Below are positions 1-10,800 of a DNA stretch of 64,000 nucleotides, piece by piece (within the stretch, counting starts at the first letter, position 1; every line of letters begins with the position of its first letter). The position numbers and the translations under genes are program-made. Source of the stretch: Amborella trichopoda (Eukaryota; Streptophyta; Magnoliopsida; Amborellales; Amborellaceae); assembly GCF_000471905.2 (NCBI RefSeq), contig NW_006498527.1:3437773-3501772 (forward strand). The letters are read 5' to 3'. The notes under the pieces are model-generated. The model searched no databases and was not told the origin of the DNA. It worked only from the letters and a program-made list of their open reading frames with translations.

Positions 1-440
1 TATGAGCCAATGGGCTTACAAGAAAAAATGAGCCCAATGGCTCAGATAGAATCTGGGCCGATCTAACGATCACGGATGCCCGATAGTGTTTGAATTTTAA
101 TTTTTTTCTACAAATCGAAATCACTTGAAATTTTAGACGTGTATTGATAAAAAATAGGTGAATATTCGAAAAATATTTAAAAAATATTTTACATGAAAAA
201 AATGACCAAAATACCCCCATAAATTTTTGGGGGTATTTTGCTCATTTTTAATTTGGCGAATTAGTATTTTTTATATTTTTATTAGGTGCAGCTTGATGAG
301 AAGAATATTCACCTAAAATTTCTAGTGATTTGGATTGTAGAAAAAAAATTAAAATTCAAATACTCTCGGCCGTCTGATTGGCCCAGATTCAATCTAGGCC
401 ATTGGGCTTATACTATTCTGTGGGCTAGTGGGCTCCCCCA
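1..440. repeat. Palindromic MITE-like element in a PEX14 intron
   Basis: The left part (words such as AGCCCAATGG and GAATCTGGGCC) returns in reverse complement near 365-410, and the two arms can be followed inwards to a centre at about 215-240 where CAAAATACCCCC faces GGGGGTATTTTG. The whole stretch would fold into a long imperfect hairpin, as MITEs do. The left end may lie outside the window and no target duplication could be identified. It sits just upstream of a PEX14 internal exon, so it is intronic. A related palindromic core recurs at 18058-18095. Confidence 0.7.
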
Positions 441-550
441 AGCGTCTTCCATATATATATGCGTGTGTGTGTGCGTGCATGCGTGCGTGCATGTGTGTGT
501 GAGCGCCCACGCGCGAGATAAATAGTTGACATTGCTGATTTTGTTGACAG

Positions 551-3500
551 GTCATGGCCATGGTGCAACGAGGTGAAAAACCTCCTGGCATCCGGGTATA
601 CGTTCTTTTGCTGCCTTATTTTTCATAAGTTATAGTGGATCTTAGCTTATTGGTTTTTTGCATGCATGCTTTAACATGAATAACCATCTGATATTCAGGA
701 AATCAATGACAAAGTTCCAAATGCAACACAGCCTTTGACAAATTCCCGCCTGGTACCTAAGTCAAAGGTATATGGACATTTTCTAAAATCTCATAATAAC
801 GTATTCCATTTATGTCATACTCCAAGCTTGACCAGGCAGCCAAGTCAGCTAGTCAACTCGGGCATTTACTTTGCCTATTGATAATTTTTTCAATGCTCCA
901 AACCAAAAAAAGGAAGTACTGCAGTGTTTCGGCTGATTAGAGGAAGTCTTCGAGCATATTTCAAATAAAAAAATACAAGGATAATATTAATAGGAATTGT
1001 TAAAAATAAAGCAAATTATTACTCTACTAAATGTTTGTTATGAATTTAATTTTTGAAAATTTAAACACCTTTTATGTTAACATGTTCAAAAAAAAAATTA
1101 AACGCTATTATTACTGCTGTATTCATTTAGAGTGAGAGAAAATTTTTCTATTCTCTTTCAAAAAATAGTAAATCTTTCACGAATAGATACTTTACGTGAC
1201 CTGTCACGTGGAATGCACTTTTAAGTAGACATTTAAAATTTTAATAAAGCTTTTTCTCTTTTTTTTTTTTGATAAGCCCATAAGTACACATGGCATGTGA
1301 ATATAAGCTATAGTTCATTGGAAGTGAAGATAAAAACATTTCAAACTTGTTCCTCTGCTCAACCGAAATTTCCTCCCTTTGTTATGCTTTGGTGGAATGG
1401 CTAGTCCCAGCGGCTTTGGGCAATTCTCCCTAAGTGAAGTGAAGTTAATAAAATTGCTTAACAGTTTTTCTTTTAGACTATAGATTAGCTTGAATTTGTT
1501 GTTCCTTAATTAATGTTTATTTGCCTTGTTAATTACCATTTCTATGATAGCATATTTTATGTCAATGACTACTATAAAGCGTAATACACTGACTTGTAAG
1601 GCTATGTTCCAGCTTCTAAAACATTATTGTATTTACTAGAACAAATATCTTGCACAAAAAATCAGGGCTCCATTTTTGTTTAGAGGAATTTGTTTTGTGT
1701 ATAGTTATTTATGAAGTAGTAAGCCAAGTAGTAATTTCATTATTTCTTCCTCACCAGAATCTTTTGTTACTGACACCATAGAATTGGCAGATGAATGGTG
1801 TTGGAGAGAGAAATGGACCTAATACTTGGGCCGTTTCATATTCTTCTAGGTCGTACTCTTTTTATAATGGATGGATGGGGGGTTAGGATAATCAGGTGGA
1901 ACACAATTTGACAGTTCTAACTCCTACCTCTTCCTTTCTCTATGTATATAAATCATATATGGTTGCATTTATATGGCAAATCATTGAAGGTGAGTTGAGT
2001 CTGGGTTGTTGCATCCGGTAAACTAAGAGATAGGCCGAGCCGATTCTGATTTCCGAGTTTTAGAACTATGCTTCTAACTACTTAACAAGGTGAATCATGG
2101 AATAAGGCCATTGCATGTTACTGCTGGTGTGTCTCATTTGTGGTTAAAAGCTAAAACCGCTAGTCTGATGGATGCCTGTTCCTGATGAATGACGAAGGTG
2201 TGCTTCTATATTTTGAGAATGGGCTATGACAGAGGTGGTTATAGTGGTGAGTGTCACAACATGACATCTAGAGTTCCATTCTCACCAATGCATATATGTT
2301 TTTATGTTTATGGACATGTGAGTTTGTAAAAAAACATGCTCCACAATTGCGCATAAATGGATGATAATGCTTTTTAGATGTTCAGGTAAATGTGTGCATA
2401 AATAGTACAAGTTTGTATTTTTCATTAGCTTTTCATACACAATCTTTATGTGCATGTGCCCATGATTAGATTTTTATAAAGTTTTTTAGCATTTAAAAGT
2501 AAAAAGTACAGTAATCTCTATATATATATACATGTTAGATTTGTTGTAAATGTTTGTTAGCTTTTGAAATGGGAAAGTGTACCATGGTTCCCATGACTAT
2601 GGAAAATCCAGAGTCTCACTATCAAGTGGAAAAGTCTACGATGGTTTTTTAGCTTTTGGTTGGGAGGCGGAAAGAAGGTGGGACCTGCCATTGGAGGATC
2701 ATGTTCTGGAGGGTCCCGCTTACCCCGTCACCATCTAACCAATGATTGATTGCAAAGTGGTGATCCTCATGCCCACGAATTTTAAATTATCACAAGGAGT
2801 GTAGTAGACTTTTACTTTTTGAAAAAACAAAACTGAATATCGTAGAACCTGTAATCTTTGTATACATCCATATGATTGTCATGTGTTTTTTAAGCAGCCT
2901 TGGGAAGATACAAGTCGGGTTCAACCCAGTTCCATATACATCTCTCAGACAGAAACAAAGGTCGTGGACTCTCCCGCATCGGGGCAGGGAGCCTACTATG
3001 CAAATGGGTCCGCGACCCAAACACAATACCGGCAGCCATTACGTAATGGCACTCCTATGGCAGAGCAACAATGGTGGAAACAGAAACCGGAGCCCAACCC
3101 CAGCTATTCTTTTAATCCTGATCGAGGTGCCAATGTGACCATTACTGAGGCAGAGCCCGAGAATGATGGGCTCCAAACCCAGCATTCATGGGCTCCTTCA
3201 AAAGAGTCCTTGCCCAGGCGTGCCTGGGTCCCACCTCCTCCCCCTCCGGTGGCAATGCCTGAGGCTGCTGATGCCATCCGACGGCCGAGGTCTAGTGGAT
3301 GGGTTGAGGGTGCTGGGGATGAACGGTCCACATCAAGCTTGGGCATTGGAGTAGAGCAAGATGGGCCATCTGAGACTGGTGTATTGGGTTCAGTGAAGTA
3401 TGACAACTCTGAAGTATATGGTGGTACGAGCGCTGTAGATGAGGATGGTTCAGGGAAGGGTTTGGATACCATTGTCCCTTTAGAAACCGAGGCACAGTAG
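551..3500 (+). CDS. PEX14: PEX14 peroxisomal membrane docking protein, last three exons (5' partial)
   Basis: PEX14 sits in the peroxisomal membrane and docks the PEX5/PEX7 cargo receptors during matrix-protein import. Three coding exons are visible: 551-595, 699-767 and 2898-3500 (stop TAG 3498-3500), all joining in phase 0 with GT-AG borders. The first gives VMAMVQRGEKPPGIR, the hallmark stretch of the plant PEX14 C-terminal half; the second gives the E-I-N-D segment up to VPKSK; the third opens with PWED and contains the conserved RAWVPPPPPPVAMPEAADAI block near codons 111-130 of that exon. The N-terminal PEX5-binding domain, membrane segment and coiled coil are encoded left of the window. 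Intron 768-2897 is about 2.1 kb and AT-rich. The last acceptor is a NAGNAG (AAGCAG, 2892-2897), so a one-glutamine variant is possible. Assignment is confident; exon borders are by eye. Confidence 0.9.
768..2897 (+). other. Large PEX14 intron
   Basis: This 2.1-kb AT-rich intron separates the PEX14 exons ending at 767 and starting at 2898. It holds no credible ORF. A short stretch at about 2258-2284 (ACATCTAGAGTTCCATTC) is nearly repeated at 11277-11301 inside an AMSH intron, which suggests a shared dispersed repeat. The acceptor region is pyrimidine-rich and ends in AAGCAG. Confidence 0.7.
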
Positions 3501-4010
3501 GATTAGGGGAATGACTCCTACTTGGTGGAATTCTGTGGTTTCATTTCTCTCTCTCTCTGTGCGCGGAGTTAATTTTCAGCATTCATTGGATGCTGGTTGT
3601 ATATATTTGTTTGTGCTTTTAAGAGTCCTGGAAACAGAAGATCACTTAGAGCTTTCTGTAGACTTGGGCTGCATAGTTACATAATAAGTGGTGGCATCTC
3701 TTCTAAGTTTTGCTTTTGCCATGAGAATGTTGGGTGCTGTTTATGCTTGGCGAATGCTGTGACCCATTAATCTCTCTCTCCCTCTCATGCTCCGGGAACA
3801 TTTTGTTCTCTCTCTTATGCTCGTGGAGCATTGTAATCATTTTGCCCCTCTCTCTCTCTATTTATGCTTGCTGAATCTTATCGCCCATTTCTCTCCCTTT
3901 CTCTACTTATGCTTAGGGATATTGTGGCCTAGTACCCACTCTTTTTTGAACGTCTACTACTCTCTCTCTCTTTATGCCTGTGTTTTACGGCTATATCTGC
4001 ACGGGGATGT
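3501..4010 (+). repeat. PEX14 3' UTR region running into a CT-rich degenerate minisatellite
   Basis: After the PEX14 stop there is non-coding sequence expected to hold the 3' UTR. From about 3735 to 4000 a degenerate unit of roughly 50-70 bases repeats four to five times: a word like TTATGCTTG, a GAAT/GGAACAT-like part, then a CTCTCTCTC run. The short ORFs here are low-complexity by-products. No single clear polyadenylation signal could be chosen. Confidence 0.55.
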
Positions 4011-4224
4011 ATATGTTAGGGTTACTAAAAATTTTCAGTTGCAGGAAAATGCAAGTATATCAGGCTCGTAAAATGCATTCCTAGCTTCGAACCCTTAAAA
4101 CTTAATATTACTAATGTTTTTCTTTGGGGCATTTGGTTTTGGTTGCTTATCCAATCAGTTACTGATCGTCAGAACAAATTATATAAAATATGTGGGAAGT
4201 AGCAAATTTATCTTTAAACTAAAT

Positions 4225-4380
4225 ATATATCCTTAAATGTGAAATCCAAGTACATCACAATATTCGAAATTTTTTTCTTATTATATACATTTCGTTGATC
4301 AAGCACTAAGTATGAAATAAAAATTCACAAATGTTGTGAAGTACTTCAATATGTTGGATTTTACATTTAATGGCGAAGAG
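4225..4380. repeat. Palindromic MITE-like element
   Basis: The stretch starting near 4232 (AAATGTGAAATCCAAGTAC) reappears as its reverse complement near 4340-4372 (with TTGGATTTTACATTTAATG), giving imperfect arms of about 40 bases around an AT-rich centre. Outer boundaries are uncertain and may extend to about 4140-4400. There is no ORF. Confidence 0.5.
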
Positions 4381-4589
4381 TAATCAGTCTCTTTGTATCA
4401 AAAGTGAATGGCCTCATAGTATATTATTTACGTATTTTATTTTTTTAGTTTTATTTAGTCTAGAAGGAATTTTGTGAACTATTGATTCTTCTTTATTTAT
4501 GGAATAAATCTCCCAAACAATAGCCAAACCTGCATTTGGCTACCACATTTTATCTCGGGCAGTTTGTGTTTCGAGAACCAAGTAGTTTT

Positions 4590-4635
4590 GTATGAAGAAA
4601 AAGTTTATATAAGATGGAAATATTATACAGTAAAG

Positions 4636-4668
<33 letters not shown>

Positions 4669-5050
4669 TACCCCCCAAGAAATCCATCGAAAAAGGTAGC
4701 TCTTATGTTGAAAGTCTCTCTAATTGATCATCTCAACTTTTAGATGTACAAATTTGGAAAGGAAAAAATATATATTTTAAAGTAAAGAAATGGTATATCT
4801 TGTAATACATTATTTAGAGTCTAGATGATCTATTCTCAAGATTTTAATATGTTTGTAGATCTGTTTGATTTGTATCATTTTTTTAGTTTTAGATTTCATA
4901 ATTAGATGTAAAGTAGATTTAATATCATCATTGAAATTTCCTACACCAAAATTATATCTTTCGACGAGCTCTATCTTTCGACGAGCTTTAGAGCTGCGCC
5001 TTACTTGAATTGTTTAAGATTGATACCTCATATAAACCACTCCCTTTTCG
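4590..5050 (+). mobile_element. FB1-family TIR element, copy 1 (+)
   Basis: Opens with AAAAAGTTTATATAAG near 4597 and closes with GTTTAAGATTG followed by ATAAACCACTCCC near 5015-5043. These are the same two ends as the FB1 copy at 45552-45944, whose 8-bp target duplication is perfect. Between them lie family landmarks: AATTGATCATCTC, a GTAATACATTATTTAGA word and GTAGATCTGTTTGAT. A long poly-A/GA expansion (4635-4665) and a small duplicate of ATCTTTCGACGAGCT (4967-4995) are internal. Non-coding. Confidence 0.6.
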
Positions 5051-5062
5051 TATGTAAGTTTA

Positions 5063-5380
5063 AAACAAATAAGGGTACGGTTTGCATAAGGTTGCAATCT
5101 TAAACAATCAAAATAATATGCCCCACCAAATTTTATTATAAAATGTAATTTTGGTGTCAAACTTTATTAGGATAGCCTAAGAATCCATTTTCATCTTTAG
5201 TTATAAAATTTTAGACTCCAAAAATGATTCAAATCAAGTAGATCTATAAAGACATGAAAATTTTGAAAATGATTTGTCTAGATAATGTATTACAAGATGA
5301 TCAATTAGAGGGCTTTCCAACTTCAAAACAACTTTTTAAGATGGATTTTTCATAGCACTTCACTTATACATTTCAATGTT
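5063..5380 (-). mobile_element. FB1-family TIR element, copy 2 (-), head-to-head with copy 1
   Basis: This stretch is the inverse of copy 1. It starts with GGTACGGTTTGCATAAGG near 5076, the family 3' end in reverse complement, then AAACAATCAAAA, GTAGATCTATAAAG and GATGATCAATTAGAGGG. Copies 1 and 2 therefore form a roughly 750-base inverted repeat that could fold back on itself. The right end is not sharply defined. Confidence 0.55.
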
Positions 5381-5639
5381 GCAAGACGCCTCTCTCCCTC
5401 CCTCATACCAGATACGTTAGTTCCCTTCAAATTTACCAAGAACGTCACTGGGATATGAGTTGCTAATTTCAAGCATACAGGTTTCAAAATGCGTAAAATC
5501 CATTTTTTGTGTAACATTAAAAAAAGAAAGGGATTGACATTAGCATCTTTAATATTTATCTGGCATCTCTGAAAAACATCTCTGATTTCCTCAAAACAGC
5601 TGCAAGACTCCATTGAGGAGATGCCTCTCTGGTCGACCA

Positions 5640-6850
5640 TTTGATCATGTTCTGGGAGTCTCTTTCGGCCTCTTTATCCCCTTGTAATTCTCATAAGAGT
5701 CTTAGTCTTTGAAGCAAGATTTTTCTTCTTCCTGTTTTGCTATAGCCTCAACACAGGGGCTGAATAAGTTGCCAATGTAAATTTCTAATTAAACCTCCCA
5801 TTCCTACTTTGTTAGGATTCTCCAACGAAGCTTTTATCGAAGTTGAGTTTACATATTCCCCTCGTGGTGGTTAGTCTTTGGATTTTCATTTGGGAGACTT
5901 CTTTGAAGTTGAAGATGATGTCAAAATCTCGCAGTCACCGAACTCCATGCTTAAAAGCCCATAATTGGACAATTACTGCATGACATGGTAGCAGAGGCAC
6001 CGCATACGCAAGAGGGACAAGACCTTCATTATCTCTGAGTAAACCACCACTCCCTGCTTGTTGATCAAGCCCTTCAGAGCTTCCATTAAAATTGAGCTCC
6101 ATCCAACTGCTGACGCAATACACCTTTTATCTCTATTGTGGCGCTAAATCTTGAGATACATGGAGGTTCTCGAAACTATCCTCCTTGGATAAACCCATAA
6201 ATTCCTTCGATGCTTTACCCACATAATCGTAGAGGTCATGATAGAGTCCCTAGTCTGATGTTGATTAGCTCTTGGAAAGCCCGTTAATTTTTTTCCCTCT
6301 ATATTTGCCATCGGATTGCCACAATAGCAATACAACATAACCAGATGCCTGACTGACTCAGGTAAAAAGAGGTGAAGAATGGTCAGCCACTCAGTAGAGG
6401 CACAAGGGGTAAACGAATAATACAATTCAAAAAAACTTGTTCAACATCAAGAGCCACACCACGGAGAGCAAAAGGGCAATGTAAGAACAAGTGGTCATTT
6501 GATTCAGCATCTCTTTTGCACATTAGCCATATGTTTGTAGTAATTAGCCCTCGTTTCTATAGCTGTTCGATCGATAACGTGAGGTCCCTAAAATAACGGT
6601 CCTCGATTAACAGAGCATACATGGATTTCACAGTATCGATAAAGTAGCCATTACCAAAGTTTTCCAAACTAGTGCTTCCTGCTCTGTAAAGTGGAGATGA
6701 TAGCCATTGTTTTACCAAAGATTTCCAAGCTAGTGCTTCCTGCTCTATAAAGTGGAGATGATAGCCATTGTTTTAGCATATTAGTATGGTACACAGAGTC
6801 ACCAGATAGAGGTAGTGTTACTCAAGGACAGCCAAAGATAATACATAAAA
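5640..6850 (-). pseudogene. Decayed LINE 3' region (zf-RVT and RNase H remnants)
   Basis: Minus-strand translation gives pieces of a plant LINE-type polyprotein tail with frameshifts and stops. Near 6450-6540 a segment reads C-K-R-D-A-E-S-N-D-H-L-F-L-H-C-P-F, typical of the reverse-transcriptase zinc-binding domain. At 5935-6123 the segment ELNFNGSS...GGLLRDNEG...QLWAFKHG matches the start of the RNase H domain fused to such LINEs. The core RT and endonuclease are not found. The reading frame is broken, so this is a fossil. A 60-base tandem duplication (6653-6774) lies at the upstream end. Confidence 0.65.
6653..6774. repeat. Two-copy tandem duplication, about 60 bp unit
   Basis: The block CCAAAGTTTTCCAAACTAG through GCCATTGTTTTA (6653-6712) is followed directly by a second copy (6713-6774) with a few substitutions, including CTAGTGCTTCCTGCTCT in both. 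Confidence 0.85.
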
Positions 6851-7019
6851 GGAAAAAGTTTATAAAGGTTATCCTTACTAGGGCTAGTAATCTACTATCC
6901 TCTATTTGAAAAGTGTAGATTCAACGGTGGAAGACATGTCGTTTTTTTAACGTTGTCTTAAAACACGTATCAAATATGTGTCTGTTAGTTAAACATCAAA
7001 AAAATAATAATTTTAACTA

Positions 7020-7545
7020 ATTAAAACAAAATGCTAAAGAGTAATAATCTTATAAGACCTTCTCTTATCCATGTGTGTAGGACCCCAAAAGCTTATTATA
7101 AAATTGGTATAAATCTCTAAAAAAGTTATCACATGCGTACGATACTTGACTTTTCTATATATCCATACCAACTTTAATGGTGCTTTTTTGGGGGTCCTAC
7201 ACATGTAAGTAGGTCCTATAGGATCATTTTTCAATGCTAAAAAATAATGATTTTATAGGACCCTCCCCTACCCATATACATAGGATTCCAAAAAATCGCC
7301 ATTAAAGTTAATACAGATCTCTAAAAAAATTATCATATAAGTATGAAACTTGACTTTTCTAAAGATTCATACTAACTTTAATAATGATCTTTTTGGGGGT
7401 CCTATAAACATGAATAGGGGACGATCCTATAGAATCATTACTCTTTAATATTGAGAAATGATTTAATAGGATCATATCTCACTTATATTTATAGGACTCC
7501 AAAATATTACCATTAAAATTGATATATAAATGTAATATATCCATA
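7020..7545. repeat. Cluster of palindromic MITE copies in the AMSH promoter
   Basis: About two and a half copies of one palindromic unit lie in tandem. Each full copy starts with a word like TAATRATYTTATAGGACC, contains TTATCACATGCGTAC/TTATCATATAAGTATG next to CTTGACTTTTCTA, and ends with GGGGGTCCTA...GGATCATT, the reverse complement of its start. Approximate copies: 7029-7220, 7222-7445 and a partial third 7452-7540. They lie about 280-800 bases upstream of the AMSH start codon. Confidence 0.65.
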
Positions 7546-7819
7546 AAAACCCCTTTTTTATTTTATTTTTTTTCTTGTGGCGTTTGGTTAGGCATTTGTC
7601 TTTTCAACTTCCACTATCGTGTGGTGCGGGAGACGTTAGGGCAGTCCCGTAATTCTATGAAGAGCAAGTGGCATTTTACCGGCCTGGAACCAAGATATAG
7701 ACGCCGGGCGCATCAACACGGCGCTAACTATGAGGAAACCTTTTTATCAGAGTGCTTTACGTTATTCCAGAGAGAGCGAGACAGAGATGTGATTTTAGGA
7801 GGGAGAAAGAAGCGAAAAA
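7546..7819 (+). promoter_or_regulatory. AMSH upstream and presumed 5' UTR region
   Basis: The stretch runs from the MITE cluster to the AMSH ATG at 7820. It is less AT-rich than the DNA to its left and has a purine-rich leader (AGAGAGAGCGAGACAGAG near 7768) just before the start codon. An open frame crosses part of it in the same orientation but a different frame and is not considered a gene. No confident TATA box was chosen. Confidence 0.4.
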
Positions 7820-10800
7820 ATGGTGAATGAAAAAGCAGTTTTTGATATATTGAGCTCTGAGCAAAAGGTGGACGTTGATAATCGCCTTCCTTTAGCTTAT
7901 TACTACAGAATTGCTTCTCATATGATTAACCAGGTTATTAATTCCCCTCTCTCTCCGTCCCCCCCTCCTCTCTCTCTCTCTTATTTCTTTGTAGTCAAGG
8001 GCTTGATTTTGGTATCATTTGATTTCAGGCGAAGATTTATCGGGAAGAAAACAACATTATCGATCTTTACATCATTCTGCTCAGATTCTCCAGGTACCTC
8101 CATTGATTCTTGTTTCTGTGTCTTTCATTTTCTTTTTATTTGTCATGTGTTTTCTGGGAAATTCGGATAATTAAGCATTTGAAAGTTGAAACCCAATTGA
8201 GATTGTAACTATGTAATAAATGTGTGAACGTTTGTTTGCTGGATTTGTTAGGAGTTTTGACCAATTTGATTAGCATGATGCTTTGACATAATTAGATAGA
8301 ACATGTGGCTCTAAATTAGGTTCATACTTTTTTGTGTTGTTTTAGGCATTTGTAGCTCCTAGAATATGGTTTGTAATTCATACTTGTGTTTTGGGTTGAT
8401 AATTTGGTTGGTGTCATTATTCAATTGTTTTGAATTCAAATATTTTTCTGTGAAATATACCTGATTTATCTCCTATATGCATTTTGTGAACTACTTTGAT
8501 GCATTCAATAACGTTTTTTTAGTTGATTTATAGATCATTTCGGAAAGGTGATTTGTATAAAGTTTCGCTCCTATTTTTTTGTTCATTTACTGCCCCTATC
8601 AGCGGATAATTACGTGAAAGAGCCAAAACATCCCAGATACAAATACCCATAAGGACATATGAAATAGAATTCATGTTTATTTTCAGCAATTCTCACGTGG
8701 TTATTTTCATCATGAGAAATCCCCGTTACCTGAATATGATGTCAAGTTCTGAGTGCTAGGTTTCAATCAGGGTTTCAAAACTCGGTTGGGTAGACTCAAG
8801 CTCGGCTTAGTAAATTGGCCTTGGCACCCTGCCAATGCAAGTTTCTAAGACAAACTCAGGTTTCTTAAATTCATTTAAAAAATAGAAAATTTTGTTAGTA
8901 AATCACTAATAAATGTTTCAAAAATATGTTTTTATAATAGGTTTTTGTGTTTTATGATGATTTGTGATTTTTTCTTATTAAATGCTATTATGCTATAATT
9001 TTCTATTTTTCCCTTCTTTAGATTTTTCTGAATTATTTTCAAGCTATAAAACATTTTATTTTTCCATAGTTCATCTTCTATATACTTTTTTCATCTTTTA
9101 TAGATTTTAAATATGTTTATAATTAATTTTGCTTGTTACTGATTTTTTAAATATCTTTTACCCTTTTTTTTTTTTTGCGATTTTTGGGCCCTATTTGGAT
9201 TCATGCAAGACACAGTTCTGGCAGGGGCTGGGGCTGAGTCCTAACCCCGAGCTGAGATTTTAACATTGGTATCATAGGCATACATATCATGTAATTTATG
9301 CTATACTATCCATCTAAAAATTACTTATGTTTTAAAATAGATACGATGTATTATCATTACCCATAACATTTTAAAATATGCATTATATGATGTACTCCGA
9401 TGACTAGTTTGTGAGTACCATTATGTCTTTTTGAAGACTATGAGTTTCTGGTTTTGTACAACGCTTTGATGTGATTCTACTGTTAGAAGCAGTAAGGGCT
9501 ACTTCTGGAGTGGCTCTAATATCTGGCCTAAGTGCAAAATCTTTTTTCTTTTTGCATATGCTTTGTCATTCATGAGCTTATATATTCTCTAAATCTCTCT
9601 TGTGCACATATAAAGCTTGGTATCAGTGACTATACCGCAGCATCAACAGTATCCAACATATTCTGGAAAAGACAAGCTTCACTGCAAGAAGGTATGACTT
9701 TAACGCTAGTTATTCTTTCTTCTATTTGCAATATTTTATGGTGTCATTGAATTCTGAAGAAATTCCTGTCAATTGAATCATCTTTTATGAAATTGCTAAT
9801 CAAGCTTCTTAAAAGTTTTAATCTCTTGTACATAATTTGAGCTCCTTCATATTGAATTTTGAAAGAACCACAGGATAAGTTTAGGTTAATGTTTGATTTT
9901 TATCAACTTCAAGGGTATTTTATCAGATATTGCGAGACTTCATCAGTGAACTGGAAAATTTGAAGCCTATAGTCCAAGAGAAGTTCAATGAGATCAACAA
10001 ACAGTGTGGAGGGCATAACCAAAAGATGCCTCATTCAGAAGTGTATGGTGATAAAAAGGTATGATGTTCTTTCTGTTCTTTAAGGCATCTACTCTAAATC
10101 ACTCAGCTTGCTATAAGTTTTACCTAATTTACATGCATATGGATGGCTCGGAGTACAGTCAAGGATGCCTCATAAACTACACGAAGGGAAGCATTTGCTC
10201 CCCAATCCTGTACAGGAGCAACTAAAGAAGTTGTAAGTTTCTATGTGTTGAACTTTGGCCTTGCTGACTTCCTTTTCAAAGCTTTATTTGCTATTATTAA
10301 ATGACTTAATCCTGATCATATCTGCATCTATTTTTGAGTAAACTTCTACTGGATAGATTTAAGGAACAATGATTTAAAAGCTGGACTCACTCCAAGACTC
10401 GTTTGGTCCCTGGTGTGAGTTGAATCCTGGGCTGGCTCAACTAGTCTTGCCCCAGTCCATTTAAAAAAGAAAGAAAAAGCACACACACACAAAAAAAGGA
10501 GAAATAAGGACAAAAAATTTCAAAACAAAAATAAAATGAATACATACATAGGCTTGCTGTAATTTCTGTTTGACCTCCCAATTAATATTCAATGATACAA
10601 ATGAATTGTAATCATGAATGCATAGTTAAATATTGGCTGAGTTGTTACTTTCTTGGCGAATAGTAATCACCAGTGTTACTGCAATACGTGGCTTATGGCT
10701 TTGGTTTGCGTATCAGTTTTTTCTACCAACACTGGTAATCATGCGAGCATACCACACTACTAATGAAAAATTATATGTTTTTATGAGGAACACAATGTTT

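Noticed and set aside
3104-3472. 122-codon minus-strand frame
   Set aside because: Shadow of the last PEX14 exon, which is clearly coding on the plus strand.
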